From JAAFIP01 sp031367325 (GTDB lineage: Bacteria; Pseudomonadota; Gammaproteobacteria; Burkholderiales; Burkholderiaceae_C): a stretch of 64,000 nucleotides of DNA. The notes beneath the pieces are model-generated. The model did no database searches, had not been told where the DNA came from, and saw nothing but the letters and a program-made list of their open reading frames with translations. The position numbers and the translations under genes were made by a program. Shown piece after piece: positions 10,834-18,645 of this stretch. Positions within the stretch are counted from its first letter, which is position 1. The number at the start of each line of letters is the position of its first letter. The stretch is taken from contig JANLPQ010000056.1 of the NCBI GenBank assembly GCA_031367325.1, forward strand, positions 4,949 through 68,948. Reading direction: 5' to 3'.

Positions 10834-12066
10834 TTGCCCACCCCTTCCCCTTCCGTGTCTACGGCCGCTGCCTCCGACAGCACCATGCTGCCCGCAGAGC
10901 GCCGCGCCAGCGCCAGCCTGGCGTTTATCTTTGGGCTGCGTATGCTGGGCCTGTTTTTGGTGCTGCCTGTCTTTGCATTGGAGGCGGCCAAATACCCTGG
11001 CGGGGACAACCCAGCTTGGGTGGGTTTGGCGATGGGTATCTATGGTTTGACGCAAGCGGTGTTGCAAATTCCGTATGGTGTGGCGTCCGACAGGTTTGGG
11101 CGTAAACGGGTGATTGTGATCGGGTTGATTATTTTTGCTGCTGGTAGCTTGCTGGCAGCCGCAGCCAGCAGCCTGCCTTGGCTGCTAGCGGGCAGGGCGC
11201 TGCAAGGTGCGGGGGCGGTGTCGGCAGCGGTTACGGCGCTACTGGCTGACCTGACGCGCGATGCCGTGCGAACCAAGGCGATGGCGCTGGTGGGGGCCAG
11301 TATTGGGCTGATGTTTGCATTGTCTTTGGTGGTAGCACCACCGCTAGCGGCGGCCATTGGTTTGTCAGGTTTGTTTGTACTTACTGGCGTTTTATCTGTT
11401 ACTGGTATTGGTGTGGTGATATGGGTAGTGCCGCCAGTGCCTTTGCTGTTACCCCCGGCTGGCGTGCGCCTTGCCGGCTTGTCGCAGGTGCTAGCCAACC
11501 CCGCTTTGCTGCGGCTGAACGTGGGGGTGTTTGTGCTGCACGCGGTGCAGTTGGCCATGTGGGTGGCGGTGCCTGCGCTCTTGGTGCAGGCGGGGCTGCC
11601 CAAGGGCGGGCACTGGCAGGCGTATTTGCCAGCGGTGGTGCTGTCTTTTGGTTTTATGGGGATGGTATTTGCGCTAGAACGGCGCGGGCAGCTACGGGGC
11701 GTGTTTTTACTCAGCATTGGGTTGATTTTTTTGGCGCAACTAGGTTTTGCGGCTGCAGTGGGGCAAGCTGCAGGCAGCTGGCTGCTGTGGGCGTTGGGCT
11801 TGCTGCTGTTTGTGTTTTTCTGCGGTTTTAACGCGCTAGAGGCTAGCCAGCCTAGCTTGGTCACGCGCCTGGCCCCAGCGGCCTCGCGCGGGGCGGCGCT
11901 GGGGGTGTACAACACGCTGCAGTCGCTAGGGTTTTTTACGGGGGGTGCGCTAGGCGGCTGGCTGGCCAAAAGCTGGGGCGCGCAGGGCCTGTTTGCGGCT
12001 TGTGCCGTGGCTACGGCGCTATGGCTGTGGATGGCGTGGGGCATGCGCGTGCCGCCCAAGGCTTAG
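10834..12066 (+). CDS. MFS transporter, drug-exporter-like
   Basis: Inner-membrane major facilitator superfamily protein of 410 residues with about 12 hydrophobic segments. After a polar N-terminus of about 25 residues, TM1 (LAFIFGLRMLGLFLVLPVFAL) and the loop 2-3 signature GVASDRFGRKRVIV (typical G-x3-D-R-x-G-R-R/K) are clear. A second-half segment GAALGVYNTLQSLGFFTGGALGGWL resembles motif C-like regions of H+-antiporters. The substrate cannot be told. It is divergent from uvrA and precedes ssb, an arrangement common in Burkholderiales. Several in-frame starts exist near the N-terminus; ATG 10834 is the longest. Confidence 0.88.
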   Translation: MPTPSPSVSTAAASDSTMLPAERRASASLAFIFGLRMLGLFLVLPVFALEAAKYPGGDNPAWVGLAMGIYGLTQAVLQIPYGVASDRFGRKRVIVIGLIIFAAGSLLAAAASSLPWLLAGRALQGAGAVSAAVTALLADLTRDAVRTKAMALVGASIGLMFALSLVVAPPLAAAIGLSGLFVLTGVLSVTGIGVVIWVVPPVPLLLPPAGVRLAGLSQVLANPALLRLNVGVFVLHAVQLAMWVAVPALLVQAGLPKGGHWQAYLPAVVLSFGFMGMVFALERRGQLRGVFLLSIGLIFLAQLGFAAAVGQAAGSWLLWALGLLLFVFFCGFNALEASQPSLVTRLAPAASRGAALGVYNTLQSLGFFTGGALGGWLAKSWGAQGLFAACAVATALWLWMAWGMRVPPKA

Positions 12067-12236
12067 CCTAGCTTGCGCAGGCGCTGGCGGCTGGTTTATG
12101 GGTTGTTGTGGGCGCGCAATGCGCCTTAGCTGCAATTAGTCACCTAAGCCAGCCACCCGCCTGCCCAGCGGGTGGATAAAGCGCGATAATCATACCCAGT
12201 CAATTTAAGTCGACAACCTACAAGGACGTACACACC

Positions 12237-12731
12237 ATGGCATCGGTCAATAAAGTCATTTTGATGGGCAACTGCGGGCGCGACCCCGAAATTCGTTACC
12301 TGCCGTCGGGCCAAGCGGTGGCCAACGTCAGCATTGCCACCACCACCCGCCGCAAAGACAAAACCAGCGGCGAAAACGTAGAAACCACCGAGTGGCACCG
12401 CGTTACCTTTTTTGACCGCCTGGCCGAAATCGCCGGCGAGTACCTGAAAAAAGGCAACCCCGTGTACATCGAAGGCCGCTTGAAATACGGCAAGTTCACC
12501 AACAAAGACGGCCTAGAGCAAAACACCTGCGACATCGTGGCGCAAGAAATGCAGCTGCTAGGCACCCGCCAAGGCGCTGGCGCACCGGGTGGCGACGAGG
12601 GCGGTGGCGGCAGCTATGCCCGCGCACCGGCACCCGCCTCACGCCCACCCGCAGCGCGCCCCGCGCCTGCACCGGCTGCCAGCAAAGCAGGCAGCGGCTT
12701 TGACGACATGGATGACGATATTCCGTTTTAA
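12237..12731 (+). CDS. ssb: Single-stranded DNA-binding protein
   Basis: Tetrameric ssDNA-binding protein of replication, repair and recombination. The 164 residues comprise an N-terminal OB fold (MASVNKVILMGNCGRDPEIRYLPSG, residues 1-25, to about residue 110). A Gly/Pro/Ala-rich flexible tail follows, ending in the acidic tip DDMDDDIPF that recruits partner proteins. Ribosome binding site AAGGACG lies about 9 nt before the ATG. It is followed by an intrinsic terminator. Confidence 0.98.
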   Translation: MASVNKVILMGNCGRDPEIRYLPSGQAVANVSIATTTRRKDKTSGENVETTEWHRVTFFDRLAEIAGEYLKKGNPVYIEGRLKYGKFTNKDGLEQNTCDIVAQEMQLLGTRQGAGAPGGDEGGGGSYARAPAPASRPPAARPAPAPAASKAGSGFDDMDDDIPF

Positions 12732-12756
12732 ACCCACGCTGCAAAGTACCCTGTTC

Positions 12757-12781
12757 AAAAGAGGCCTTGCAGGCCTTTTTT
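12757..12781 (+). terminator. Intrinsic terminator after ssb
   Basis: The short palindrome AGGCCT-TGC-AGGCCT is flanked by AAAAG and TTTTTT, giving an A/T-extended stem and a U-tract 26 nt after the ssb stop codon. Confidence 0.75.
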
Positions 12782-12800
12782 GCATTAAAAATATATAAGA

Positions 12801-12852
12801 AATAGCCATTCAAGCCCGTAGAACCTGCTCAAGCAGCTATCTAATTAATAGT
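12801..12852 (-). repeat. Dispersed palindromic repeat, copy B (inverted)
   Basis: Reverse-oriented copy of the genome repeat: CGTAGAACCTGCTCAAGCAG followed by CTATCTAATTAATAGT. It lies between ssb and ubiA, ending 13 nt before the annotated ubiA start. It shares a 24-bp identical core (12817-12840) with copy C inside ubiA. Confidence 0.75.
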
Positions 12853-12865
12853 ACTTAAATTGTAG

Positions 12866-13831
12866 ATGGTGTCGTTACCAACTCATTTTATTACTGCGTC
12901 AATCCATCCGCCTGCCATGCCCCGCCGCCTTGCACTGTACCTAGACTTGATCCGCTGGAGCCGCCCTGCAGGCTGGCTGTTGCTGCTGTGGCCCACGCTG
13001 TCGGCACTGTGGATAGCGGCGGGCGGCTGGCCCGGGTGGCATCTGGTTATTGTGTTCACTTTGGGCACCATTCTTATGCGCAGCGCGGGCTGCTGCATTA
13101 ACGATGTGGCCGATGCAGAGTTTGACAAACACGTCCAACGCACAGCGGGGCGGCCTGTGACCAGCGGCCTAGTGAGCAAGCGTGAGGCGTTACTGCTGGG
13201 CGCAGCGCTGGCGCTGTGCGCATTCGCGCTGGTGCTGACCACCAACGTCACCACCATTTTGTATTCTTTCTTGGCGCTCGCTATTGCGGTTGCTTATCCG
13301 TTTGCAAAACGGTTTTTTGTTATGCCGCAAGCGGTGCTGGGCATAGCATTTAGCTTTGGTATACCTATGGCATTTGCTGCCGTGCATGGCAACCTTTTGT
13401 GGCAAGACTGGCGCTTAGCAGGCGAGTTGGAGACAACCCTCAATTTTGCAGGCTGGCTGCTAGCGGGCAACCTGTTTTGGGTGCTGGCTTACGACACCGA
13501 ATACGCCATGGTGGACCGCGAAGACGATCTTAAGATCGGCATGAAGACATCTGCCATCACCCTAGGCCGATGGGATGTACCGGCAGTGATGGCTTTCTAT
13601 GCCATTTACATCGTTATTTTTACAGCAGTATTGGCGTTTCAGGCCGTAGAACCTGCTCAAGCAGCTATTCTTTTAATAGTATTTCTTACGGCTCTGGCGC
13701 AGGTGGTTTGGCACTACACGCTGATCCGCACCCGTTCGCGCGAGGGCTGTTTTGCGGCTTTCCGGGCAAACCACTGGCTGGGTTTTACTTTTTTTGCGGG
13801 TTTTGTTGCGGTGTATGCATTGCACGCCTAG
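12866..13831 (+). CDS. ubiA: 4-hydroxybenzoate polyprenyltransferase
   Basis: Integral-membrane prenyltransferase that joins 4-hydroxybenzoate to a polyprenyl chain in ubiquinone synthesis. It has about nine hydrophobic segments and both Asp-rich prenyl-diphosphate motifs: NDVADAEFDKHVQRT (NDxxDxxxD) and DTEYAMVDREDD (DxxxD). LIRWSRPAGWLLLLWPT at the N-terminus is the family start signature. ATG 12917 (MPRRLALYLDLIRW) is an equally good start. Odd: codons at about residues 258-272 (FQAVEPAQAAILLIV) are encoded by a copy of the dispersed repeat that is otherwise intergenic here; the frame stays open and protein length looks normal. Confidence 0.95.
   Translation: MVSLPTHFITASIHPPAMPRRLALYLDLIRWSRPAGWLLLLWPTLSALWIAAGGWPGWHLVIVFTLGTILMRSAGCCINDVADAEFDKHVQRTAGRPVTSGLVSKREALLLGAALALCAFALVLTTNVTTILYSFLALAIAVAYPFAKRFFVMPQAVLGIAFSFGIPMAFAAVHGNLLWQDWRLAGELETTLNFAGWLLAGNLFWVLAYDTEYAMVDREDDLKIGMKTSAITLGRWDVPAVMAFYAIYIVIFTAVLAFQAVEPAQAAILLIVFLTALAQVVWHYTLIRTRSREGCFAAFRANHWLGFTFFAGFVAVYALHA
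13638..13680 (-). repeat. Dispersed palindromic repeat, copy C, inside ubiA
   Basis: Inverted copy lying within the ubiA coding sequence. GGCCGTAGAACCTGCTCAAG then CAGCTATTCTTTTAATAGT matches copy B closely, including an identical 24-bp core. It is translated in frame as AVEPAQAAILLIV, in the loop and start of the penultimate hydrophobic segment. Confidence 0.75.
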
Positions 13832-13841
13832 CAGGTTTCAG

Positions 13842-14759
13842 CTAGGCGTGCAGAGCTTTGTTATTTGCAAAGTTGCTAGATAGAAAATCAACCAGCACCC
13901 GCACACGCGGTGCCAAGCCTGCCCGGTGTGGGTAAAACATAGCCATGCTGGCGTCGCCGCGCTGGTGCTGGCGCGGCAGTACCTCCACCAAATCGCCCCG
14001 TTGCAGCGCCAAAAATGTATGGTGCCGCGCCATGCGCGCAATGCCCATATGCAGCAGCGCAGCGTCCAAAATCACCTCAGGGTCAGAAATCAGCAGTTTG
14101 GGTTGCACTTGCAGCGCCATCACATGGCCTTTGTCTTTAAACAGCCATGGTGTAACGAGTCCTGTGAGAAATTTCACCTGCAGAACATCGTGCCCTGCGA
14201 GATCTCGGTAGTGCTGCGGGGTGCCCCGCGCCTTCAAATACTGGGGGGTAGCCACCAGTACGGTGGTTAAATCGCAAATCTTGCGTGCCACCATGCCCTC
14301 GGGCGGTTGCGAGCCGCCGCGTATGCCCACATCAAATCCTTCGCGCACCAAGTCTACTTTTTGATCGTTCAGATTAAGCTCTAAGCGCACATCAGCATAC
14401 TGCGCATAAAACGCCGGTAGCAATGGCAGTACATAGCGCCTGCCAAAGCCCACCGAGCAATTGACCCGCACCAAGCCCTGGGGTGCCAGGCCTTGCGTGG
14501 CTTGCACCGAAGCGGCCTCCAGCGTGATCAACCCCTGGCGCGTTTGCGTGATAAACGCTTTGCCCTCTTCAGTGAGCGACAGCTGGCGCGTGGTGCGGTT
14601 AAACAGCCGCACCTGCAGCAATGCCTCGAGAGCAGCTACGTTTTTGCTCACCGCTGCGGGTGTCAGGTTAAGCACCTTGGCCGCCGCGGTAAAGCTGCCA
14701 CTGTCAGCCGCTTGCACCGCGCTGATCAAACCGGGAAGAGTGGTTTGTAGTTGTTTCAT
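13842..14759 (-). CDS. LysR-family transcriptional regulator
   Basis: DNA-binding regulator of 305 residues. The N-terminal winged helix-turn-helix is clear (GSFTAAAKVLNLTPAAVSKN, about residues 21-40, then LEALLQVRLFNRTTRQLSLTEEG). A substrate-binding effector domain follows (RVNCSVGFGRRYVLPLLPAF onward). It is divergent from the oxidoreductase at 14879, so it probably controls that gene and itself from the shared 119-nt region. The effector is unknown. Confidence 0.93.
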   Translation of the reverse strand: MKQLQTTLPGLISAVQAADSGSFTAAAKVLNLTPAAVSKNVAALEALLQVRLFNRTTRQLSLTEEGKAFITQTRQGLITLEAASVQATQGLAPQGLVRVNCSVGFGRRYVLPLLPAFYAQYADVRLELNLNDQKVDLVREGFDVGIRGGSQPPEGMVARKICDLTTVLVATPQYLKARGTPQHYRDLAGHDVLQVKFLTGLVTPWLFKDKGHVMALQVQPKLLISDPEVILDAALLHMGIARMARHHTFLALQRGDLVEVLPRQHQRGDASMAMFYPHRAGLAPRVRVLVDFLSSNFANNKALHA

Positions 14760-14780
14760 GAGCTGTCTTATTTCAACTTT

Positions 14781-14856
14781 AGGTTGTTAATGATAGGAGT
14801 AATTATGTCTTTTTTAAACCTGCATGCAAGCCCACAATTGACCCCATCAACAACCT
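14781..14856. promoter_or_regulatory. Divergent promoter region with widely spaced inverted repeat
   Basis: AGGTTGTT (14781-14788) and its exact complement AACAACCT (14849-14856) flank the middle of the LysR/oxidoreductase intergenic region. They may be LysR half-sites, but 60 nt of separation is more than a standard LysR footprint, so this is tentative. Confidence 0.25.
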
Positions 14857-14878
14857 GTTTTATTTTTAGGAGTTCATC

Positions 14879-15565
14879 ATGAAAATCGCAATTTTAGGTA
14901 CCGGCATGGTCGGTAAGGGCTTGGCTTTGGCTTTGCAAGCGCAAGGACACGACATAGTTTTTGGTACGCGTGACGTAGTCGCATCGCTGGCAAATACGCA
15001 GCCTAGTGCGTACGGCTTGCCTTCGTTTGGAGTGTGGCACAAAGAGCACGCAGACATGCGTGTAGCCACCTTTGCAGAGGCGGCACAAGCGGGTGATGTA
15101 CTGATTAATGCCAGCAACGGTAGCGTGTCGCTGGAGGTGCTTCGGCTAGCCAAGCTCCAGACCGTAGGCAACAAAGTGCTGATAGATGTGGCTAACGATT
15201 TAGACGCCAGCAAAGGCATGCCACCGATCTCTCGCAGCAGTGATATTGCTGGGGCGGGGCTGGCAGAGCAAATTCAGGCCGGGTATCCGCAGTTGCGCGT
15301 GGTTAAAACCTTCAACACGATGAACGTGCGCGTCATGGTCAATCCAGGTTTGGTAGCAGGCGGCGACAGCACTATATTTATGAGTGGTAACGATAGAGAT
15401 GCTAAGCAAACCGTGCAAGGTATTTTGCAGTCCTTTGGCTGGAAGGACATCTTGGATTTGGGCGATATTTCCAGTAGCCGCGCCGTAGAAATGCTGATGC
15501 CTGTTTGGCTGCGCATTATGGGTGTGGTGGGCCAAGCGCCGTTTAACTTCAAAATCGCACGTTAA
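14879..15565 (+). CDS. NADPH-dependent F420-reductase-like oxidoreductase
   Basis: Rossmann-fold protein of 228 residues related to the NADPH:F420 reductase/6-phosphogluconate-dehydrogenase-like group (COG2085). N-terminal MKIAILGTGMVGKGLALAL holds the GxGxxG dinucleotide site. VVKTFNTMNVRVMVNP in the middle is a family hallmark. In organisms without F420 such proteins are of unknown substrate. RBS TAGGAG lies 8 nt before the ATG. Divergent to a LysR regulator that probably controls it; pyrF follows 51 nt downstream. Confidence 0.85.
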   Translation: MKIAILGTGMVGKGLALALQAQGHDIVFGTRDVVASLANTQPSAYGLPSFGVWHKEHADMRVATFAEAAQAGDVLINASNGSVSLEVLRLAKLQTVGNKVLIDVANDLDASKGMPPISRSSDIAGAGLAEQIQAGYPQLRVVKTFNTMNVRVMVNPGLVAGGDSTIFMSGNDRDAKQTVQGILQSFGWKDILDLGDISSSRAVEMLMPVWLRIMGVVGQAPFNFKIAR

Positions 15566-15593
15566 ACAGCGCTTTACGATGTAGCGTGGTCGT

Positions 15594-15616
15594 AGTGCCC
15601 AAGTAAAATTGGCACT
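15594..15616 (+). promoter_or_regulatory. Possible leaderless promoter/hairpin before pyrF
   Basis: AGTGCC-C-AA (15594-15602) pairs with TTGGCACT (15609-15616) up to the base before ATG 15617, and no Shine-Dalgarno is visible. A -10-like TAAAAT (15604-15609) ends 7 nt before the ATG, which would place the transcript start at the start codon. The -35 region is poor, so confidence is low. Confidence 0.3.
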
Positions 15617-16471
15617 ATGACCTTTTTAGCCCAGCTTAGCGCAGCCGCAGCCCACAACCAGTCCATGCTGTGTGTAGGCCTAGACCCCGAACCCAGCAAA
15701 TTCCCAGGTGCGCTCAAAGGCCATGCCAACAAAATCTACGATTTTTGCGCTGCCATTGTCGATGCTACCGCCGACACCGTAGTGGCTTTCAAACCCCAAA
15801 TCGCCTACTTTGCCGCCCACCGCGCCGAAGACCAGCTAGAGCGCCTGATGCAGCACATGCGCCGCGCCGCGCCCCTGGTGCCCATCATTTTGGACGCCAA
15901 GCGCGGCGACATTGGTAGCACCGCCGAGCAATACGCCATCGAAGCGTTTGAGCGCTATGGTGCGGACGCCGTCACCTTGTCGCCCTTTATGGGCTTTGAT
16001 TCGGTCGCCCCCTATTTAAAGCACCATGACAAAGGCGCGTTTTTGCTGTGCCGCACATCTAACCCCGGTGGCGATGATTTGCAAAACCAGCGCTTGGCCA
16101 GCGTGGATGGTCAGCCACGGCTTTATGAGCATATTGCCCAACTGGCCCAAGGCCCATGGAACTTAAATGGCCAGCTCGGATTGGTGGTAGGTGCCACCTA
16201 TCCTGCAGAGATCGAGCGTGTGCGAGCGTTGGCACCCACCCTGCCTTTGCTCATCCCCGGCGTAGGCGCGCAAGGCGGCGATGCACTGGCCACGGTGCGC
16301 GCAGGCTGGCGTGGTGACGCCAACGCTACAGCAGGGCCGATCATCGTCAACTCGTCGCGGGCCATTTTGTACGCATCTTCAGGTGACGACTTTGCCGCTG
16401 CTGCGCGGCACGCGGCACAGGCAACGCGGAGTGTTTTGAATTCTGCGAAACCGTTCAATCTAGCGCTGTAA
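15617..16471 (+). CDS. pyrF: Orotidine 5'-phosphate decarboxylase
   Basis: Last step of UMP synthesis. The 284-residue TIM barrel belongs to the longer OMPDC group. Visible are MLCVGLDPEPSKFP near the N-terminus, substrate/catalytic LDAKRGDIGSTAEQYA (DxKxGDI with catalytic Lys), and the phosphate-binding LLIPGVGAQGGD near the C-terminus. The ATG directly abuts a small hairpin with no visible ribosome binding site. Confidence 0.96.
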   Translation: MTFLAQLSAAAAHNQSMLCVGLDPEPSKFPGALKGHANKIYDFCAAIVDATADTVVAFKPQIAYFAAHRAEDQLERLMQHMRRAAPLVPIILDAKRGDIGSTAEQYAIEAFERYGADAVTLSPFMGFDSVAPYLKHHDKGAFLLCRTSNPGGDDLQNQRLASVDGQPRLYEHIAQLAQGPWNLNGQLGLVVGATYPAEIERVRALAPTLPLLIPGVGAQGGDALATVRAGWRGDANATAGPIIVNSSRAILYASSGDDFAAAARHAAQATRSVLNSAKPFNLAL

Positions 16472-16659
16472 TTAGCTAGACCGTTGCGGCATAAGCCCTG
16501 GCCGGATATGGAAGATCCCTCTCAGTGGCGTAGCATCCCTGACAGGCGGTAATGGCGCAGACAGTCGGTAACATTTGTTGCGTTTTGTGCGAGAACTTGT
16601 CTTAAGCTTTACCTAAGGCTTGGCTATTCTGTAGAGCTTCTTGATTAGCATATGCCCTC

Positions 16660-18621
16660 ATGACTACAGAACAAGTACTTCACCCCACCTCCATATCTGC
16701 AGACAGCGCTGCCGCAGAACCTCCTATTTCTTATGTGCAAGACAACGGTGCCACCGATGACACTGCGAGCACCAGCGCAGGCCTGGCTCCGGCCGCCCTG
16801 TCATTGCTAGGCGCAGCCTTGTTGGCTGCTTGCGGCGGAGGCGGTGGTGGTGGGGAAGCAGATAGTGTTGACAATGGCGATTTGCCTTCTGCTCCCGGCT
16901 TTAACAACTATCCCACTGCCAATAAAGATGAAGAGGCTGCACGGTTTTTGCAGCAAGCGCAGTTTTCTTCGACTATTGCAGATATGTCAGGTGCCCGCAG
17001 CGGCAGTTTTGCAGCTTGGCTGCGCAAAGAATTTGACAAACCGATTGCACAAACCGCGTGGGATTGGATGGAGTCACGCGGTTATGGCGCAGACGCGAAT
17101 ACCGCCAAATATGTTTACAACACTACGATTGGTGAATTCGCAGTTTGGAGCCAGTTGTTCAGCGCGCCGGACGCCATGCGCAAACGTATTGCATTAGCAC
17201 TGTCAGAGTTTTTTGTGGTGTCGTTCCAGTCGATGGAGATTGACTGGCGCGGCTACACCATTGCGGCGTACTGGGATATTCTGAACAAATATGCGTTTGA
17301 AAATTTTCGCAGTTTGCTCGAAGAAGTCACTCTCAGCCCTGCAATGGGTCACTACCTCAACACCCGAGGCAACCAAAAAGAAGACGCTGCTAAAGGACGC
17401 TTGCCCGACGAAAATTATGCACGTGAGGTGATGCAGTTATTTACCATTGGCTTATACGAGCTTAATTTGGACGGGACAGTGAAAACCGCCAACGGTAAAG
17501 ACGTTGAGTCCTATACAGCTGACGATGTAAGTCAACTAGCCCGAGTGTTCACTGGCTACGACTTCAACCCTGCGTACCGCAACAAACAACCGTATATCGA
17601 AAATGGCGCTAGAAAATATGATGTTTACAGCCGCGAATATGCGCGCCAACGCATGACGCTGGATGTTACCAAGCACTCTAACTTAGCGGTCAAATGTACG
17701 AACTACATCAATATTCCTGCAGGTACGCCTGGTCCAGAAGCGCTTAGACTGGCATTAGATGGGTTGTTCAATAACCCCAACGCTGGCCCCTTCTTTGCCA
17801 AACAGATGATCCAGCGTTTGGTAACCAGCAATCCAAGCCCAGCTTATGTAGCGCGCGTAGCCAGCGCTTTTAATAAAGACGCTAGCGGCCAGCGCGGCAA
17901 TCTTAGAGCCGTGTGGAGGGCCATATTATTGGACGATGAAGCGCGCGGGCCGCAGGGTTTGACCGATCCAGGTTTTGGCAAAGTGCGCGAACCCATCGTG
18001 CGTTTTGTGCAGTGGGGGCGTACATTCAACGCCCGTTCTATCGAAAATTCTTGGAAGATTGGTGACCTTAGCAATACGCAGTACAGTTTAGGGCAAAGTC
18101 CCTTCCAGTCCCCCTCGGTGTTTAACTTTTTCCGGCCCGGTTATGTGCCTGCGGGCACCGATCTGGCTAAGCGCGGCGCGACTGCGCCAGAGATGCAAAT
18201 TGTCAACGAGACCACGGTTGGCACCTATATCAACTTCATGTATGACAAAGTTCGTAATGGCATACGAACTAACTCACCTAAACTGCCTGATCCAAGCTAT
18301 GTAGGTGGTGCTGACATAGTTGACATCGTGCCAGATTACAAAACGGAACTCAATTTAATCACCAACACCGATCTGACAGACGCTCAGACGGCACCTGTTG
18401 CTAAAGCGTTAGCAGATCGCTTAAATTTAACTTTGTGTGCGGGGCAAATGAGCGCTGCAACTTTGACTGCCCTGCAAACGGGTTTGCAAGGTGCACTAAA
18501 GAGCTACAAAAAAATCACAATGAATGTGAAAAGTCCCGATAAAGAAGACTACAAGCTCGATTGGGTTGCCTCTGGCGTTCTTCTTGCGATGGCCAGTCCC
18601 GACTACCTCGTACAAAAATAA
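16660..18621 (+). CDS. DUF1800 family protein
   Basis: A 653-residue member of the DUF1800 family, almost always paired with DUF1501 as here; biochemical role unknown. Residues 1-45 are polar, then comes a hydrophobic stretch ending in a lipobox-like LLAAC (about residues 54-58) followed by seven glycines. This suggests an exported, possibly lipid-anchored protein, although the n-region is unusually long. LPDENYAREVMQLFTIGLYELN and FTGYDFN are the DUF1800 core. It lies 24 nt before the DUF1501 gene, with which it is surely co-transcribed. Confidence 0.88.
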   Translation: MTTEQVLHPTSISADSAAAEPPISYVQDNGATDDTASTSAGLAPAALSLLGAALLAACGGGGGGGEADSVDNGDLPSAPGFNNYPTANKDEEAARFLQQAQFSSTIADMSGARSGSFAAWLRKEFDKPIAQTAWDWMESRGYGADANTAKYVYNTTIGEFAVWSQLFSAPDAMRKRIALALSEFFVVSFQSMEIDWRGYTIAAYWDILNKYAFENFRSLLEEVTLSPAMGHYLNTRGNQKEDAAKGRLPDENYAREVMQLFTIGLYELNLDGTVKTANGKDVESYTADDVSQLARVFTGYDFNPAYRNKQPYIENGARKYDVYSREYARQRMTLDVTKHSNLAVKCTNYINIPAGTPGPEALRLALDGLFNNPNAGPFFAKQMIQRLVTSNPSPAYVARVASAFNKDASGQRGNLRAVWRAILLDDEARGPQGLTDPGFGKVREPIVRFVQWGRTFNARSIENSWKIGDLSNTQYSLGQSPFQSPSVFNFFRPGYVPAGTDLAKRGATAPEMQIVNETTVGTYINFMYDKVRNGIRTNSPKLPDPSYVGGADIVDIVPDYKTELNLITNTDLTDAQTAPVAKALADRLNLTLCAGQMSAATLTALQTGLQGALKSYKKITMNVKSPDKEDYKLDWVASGVLLAMASPDYLVQK

Positions 18622-18645
18622 ACTGTTGCACAAAGAGATTCCACC

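Noticed and set aside
11040..12059. 339-codon open frame on the minus strand
   Set aside because: Complementary to the MFS gene; composition rich in Ser/Pro/Ala/Thr with no domain, as expected of an antisense shadow in GC-rich coding DNA.
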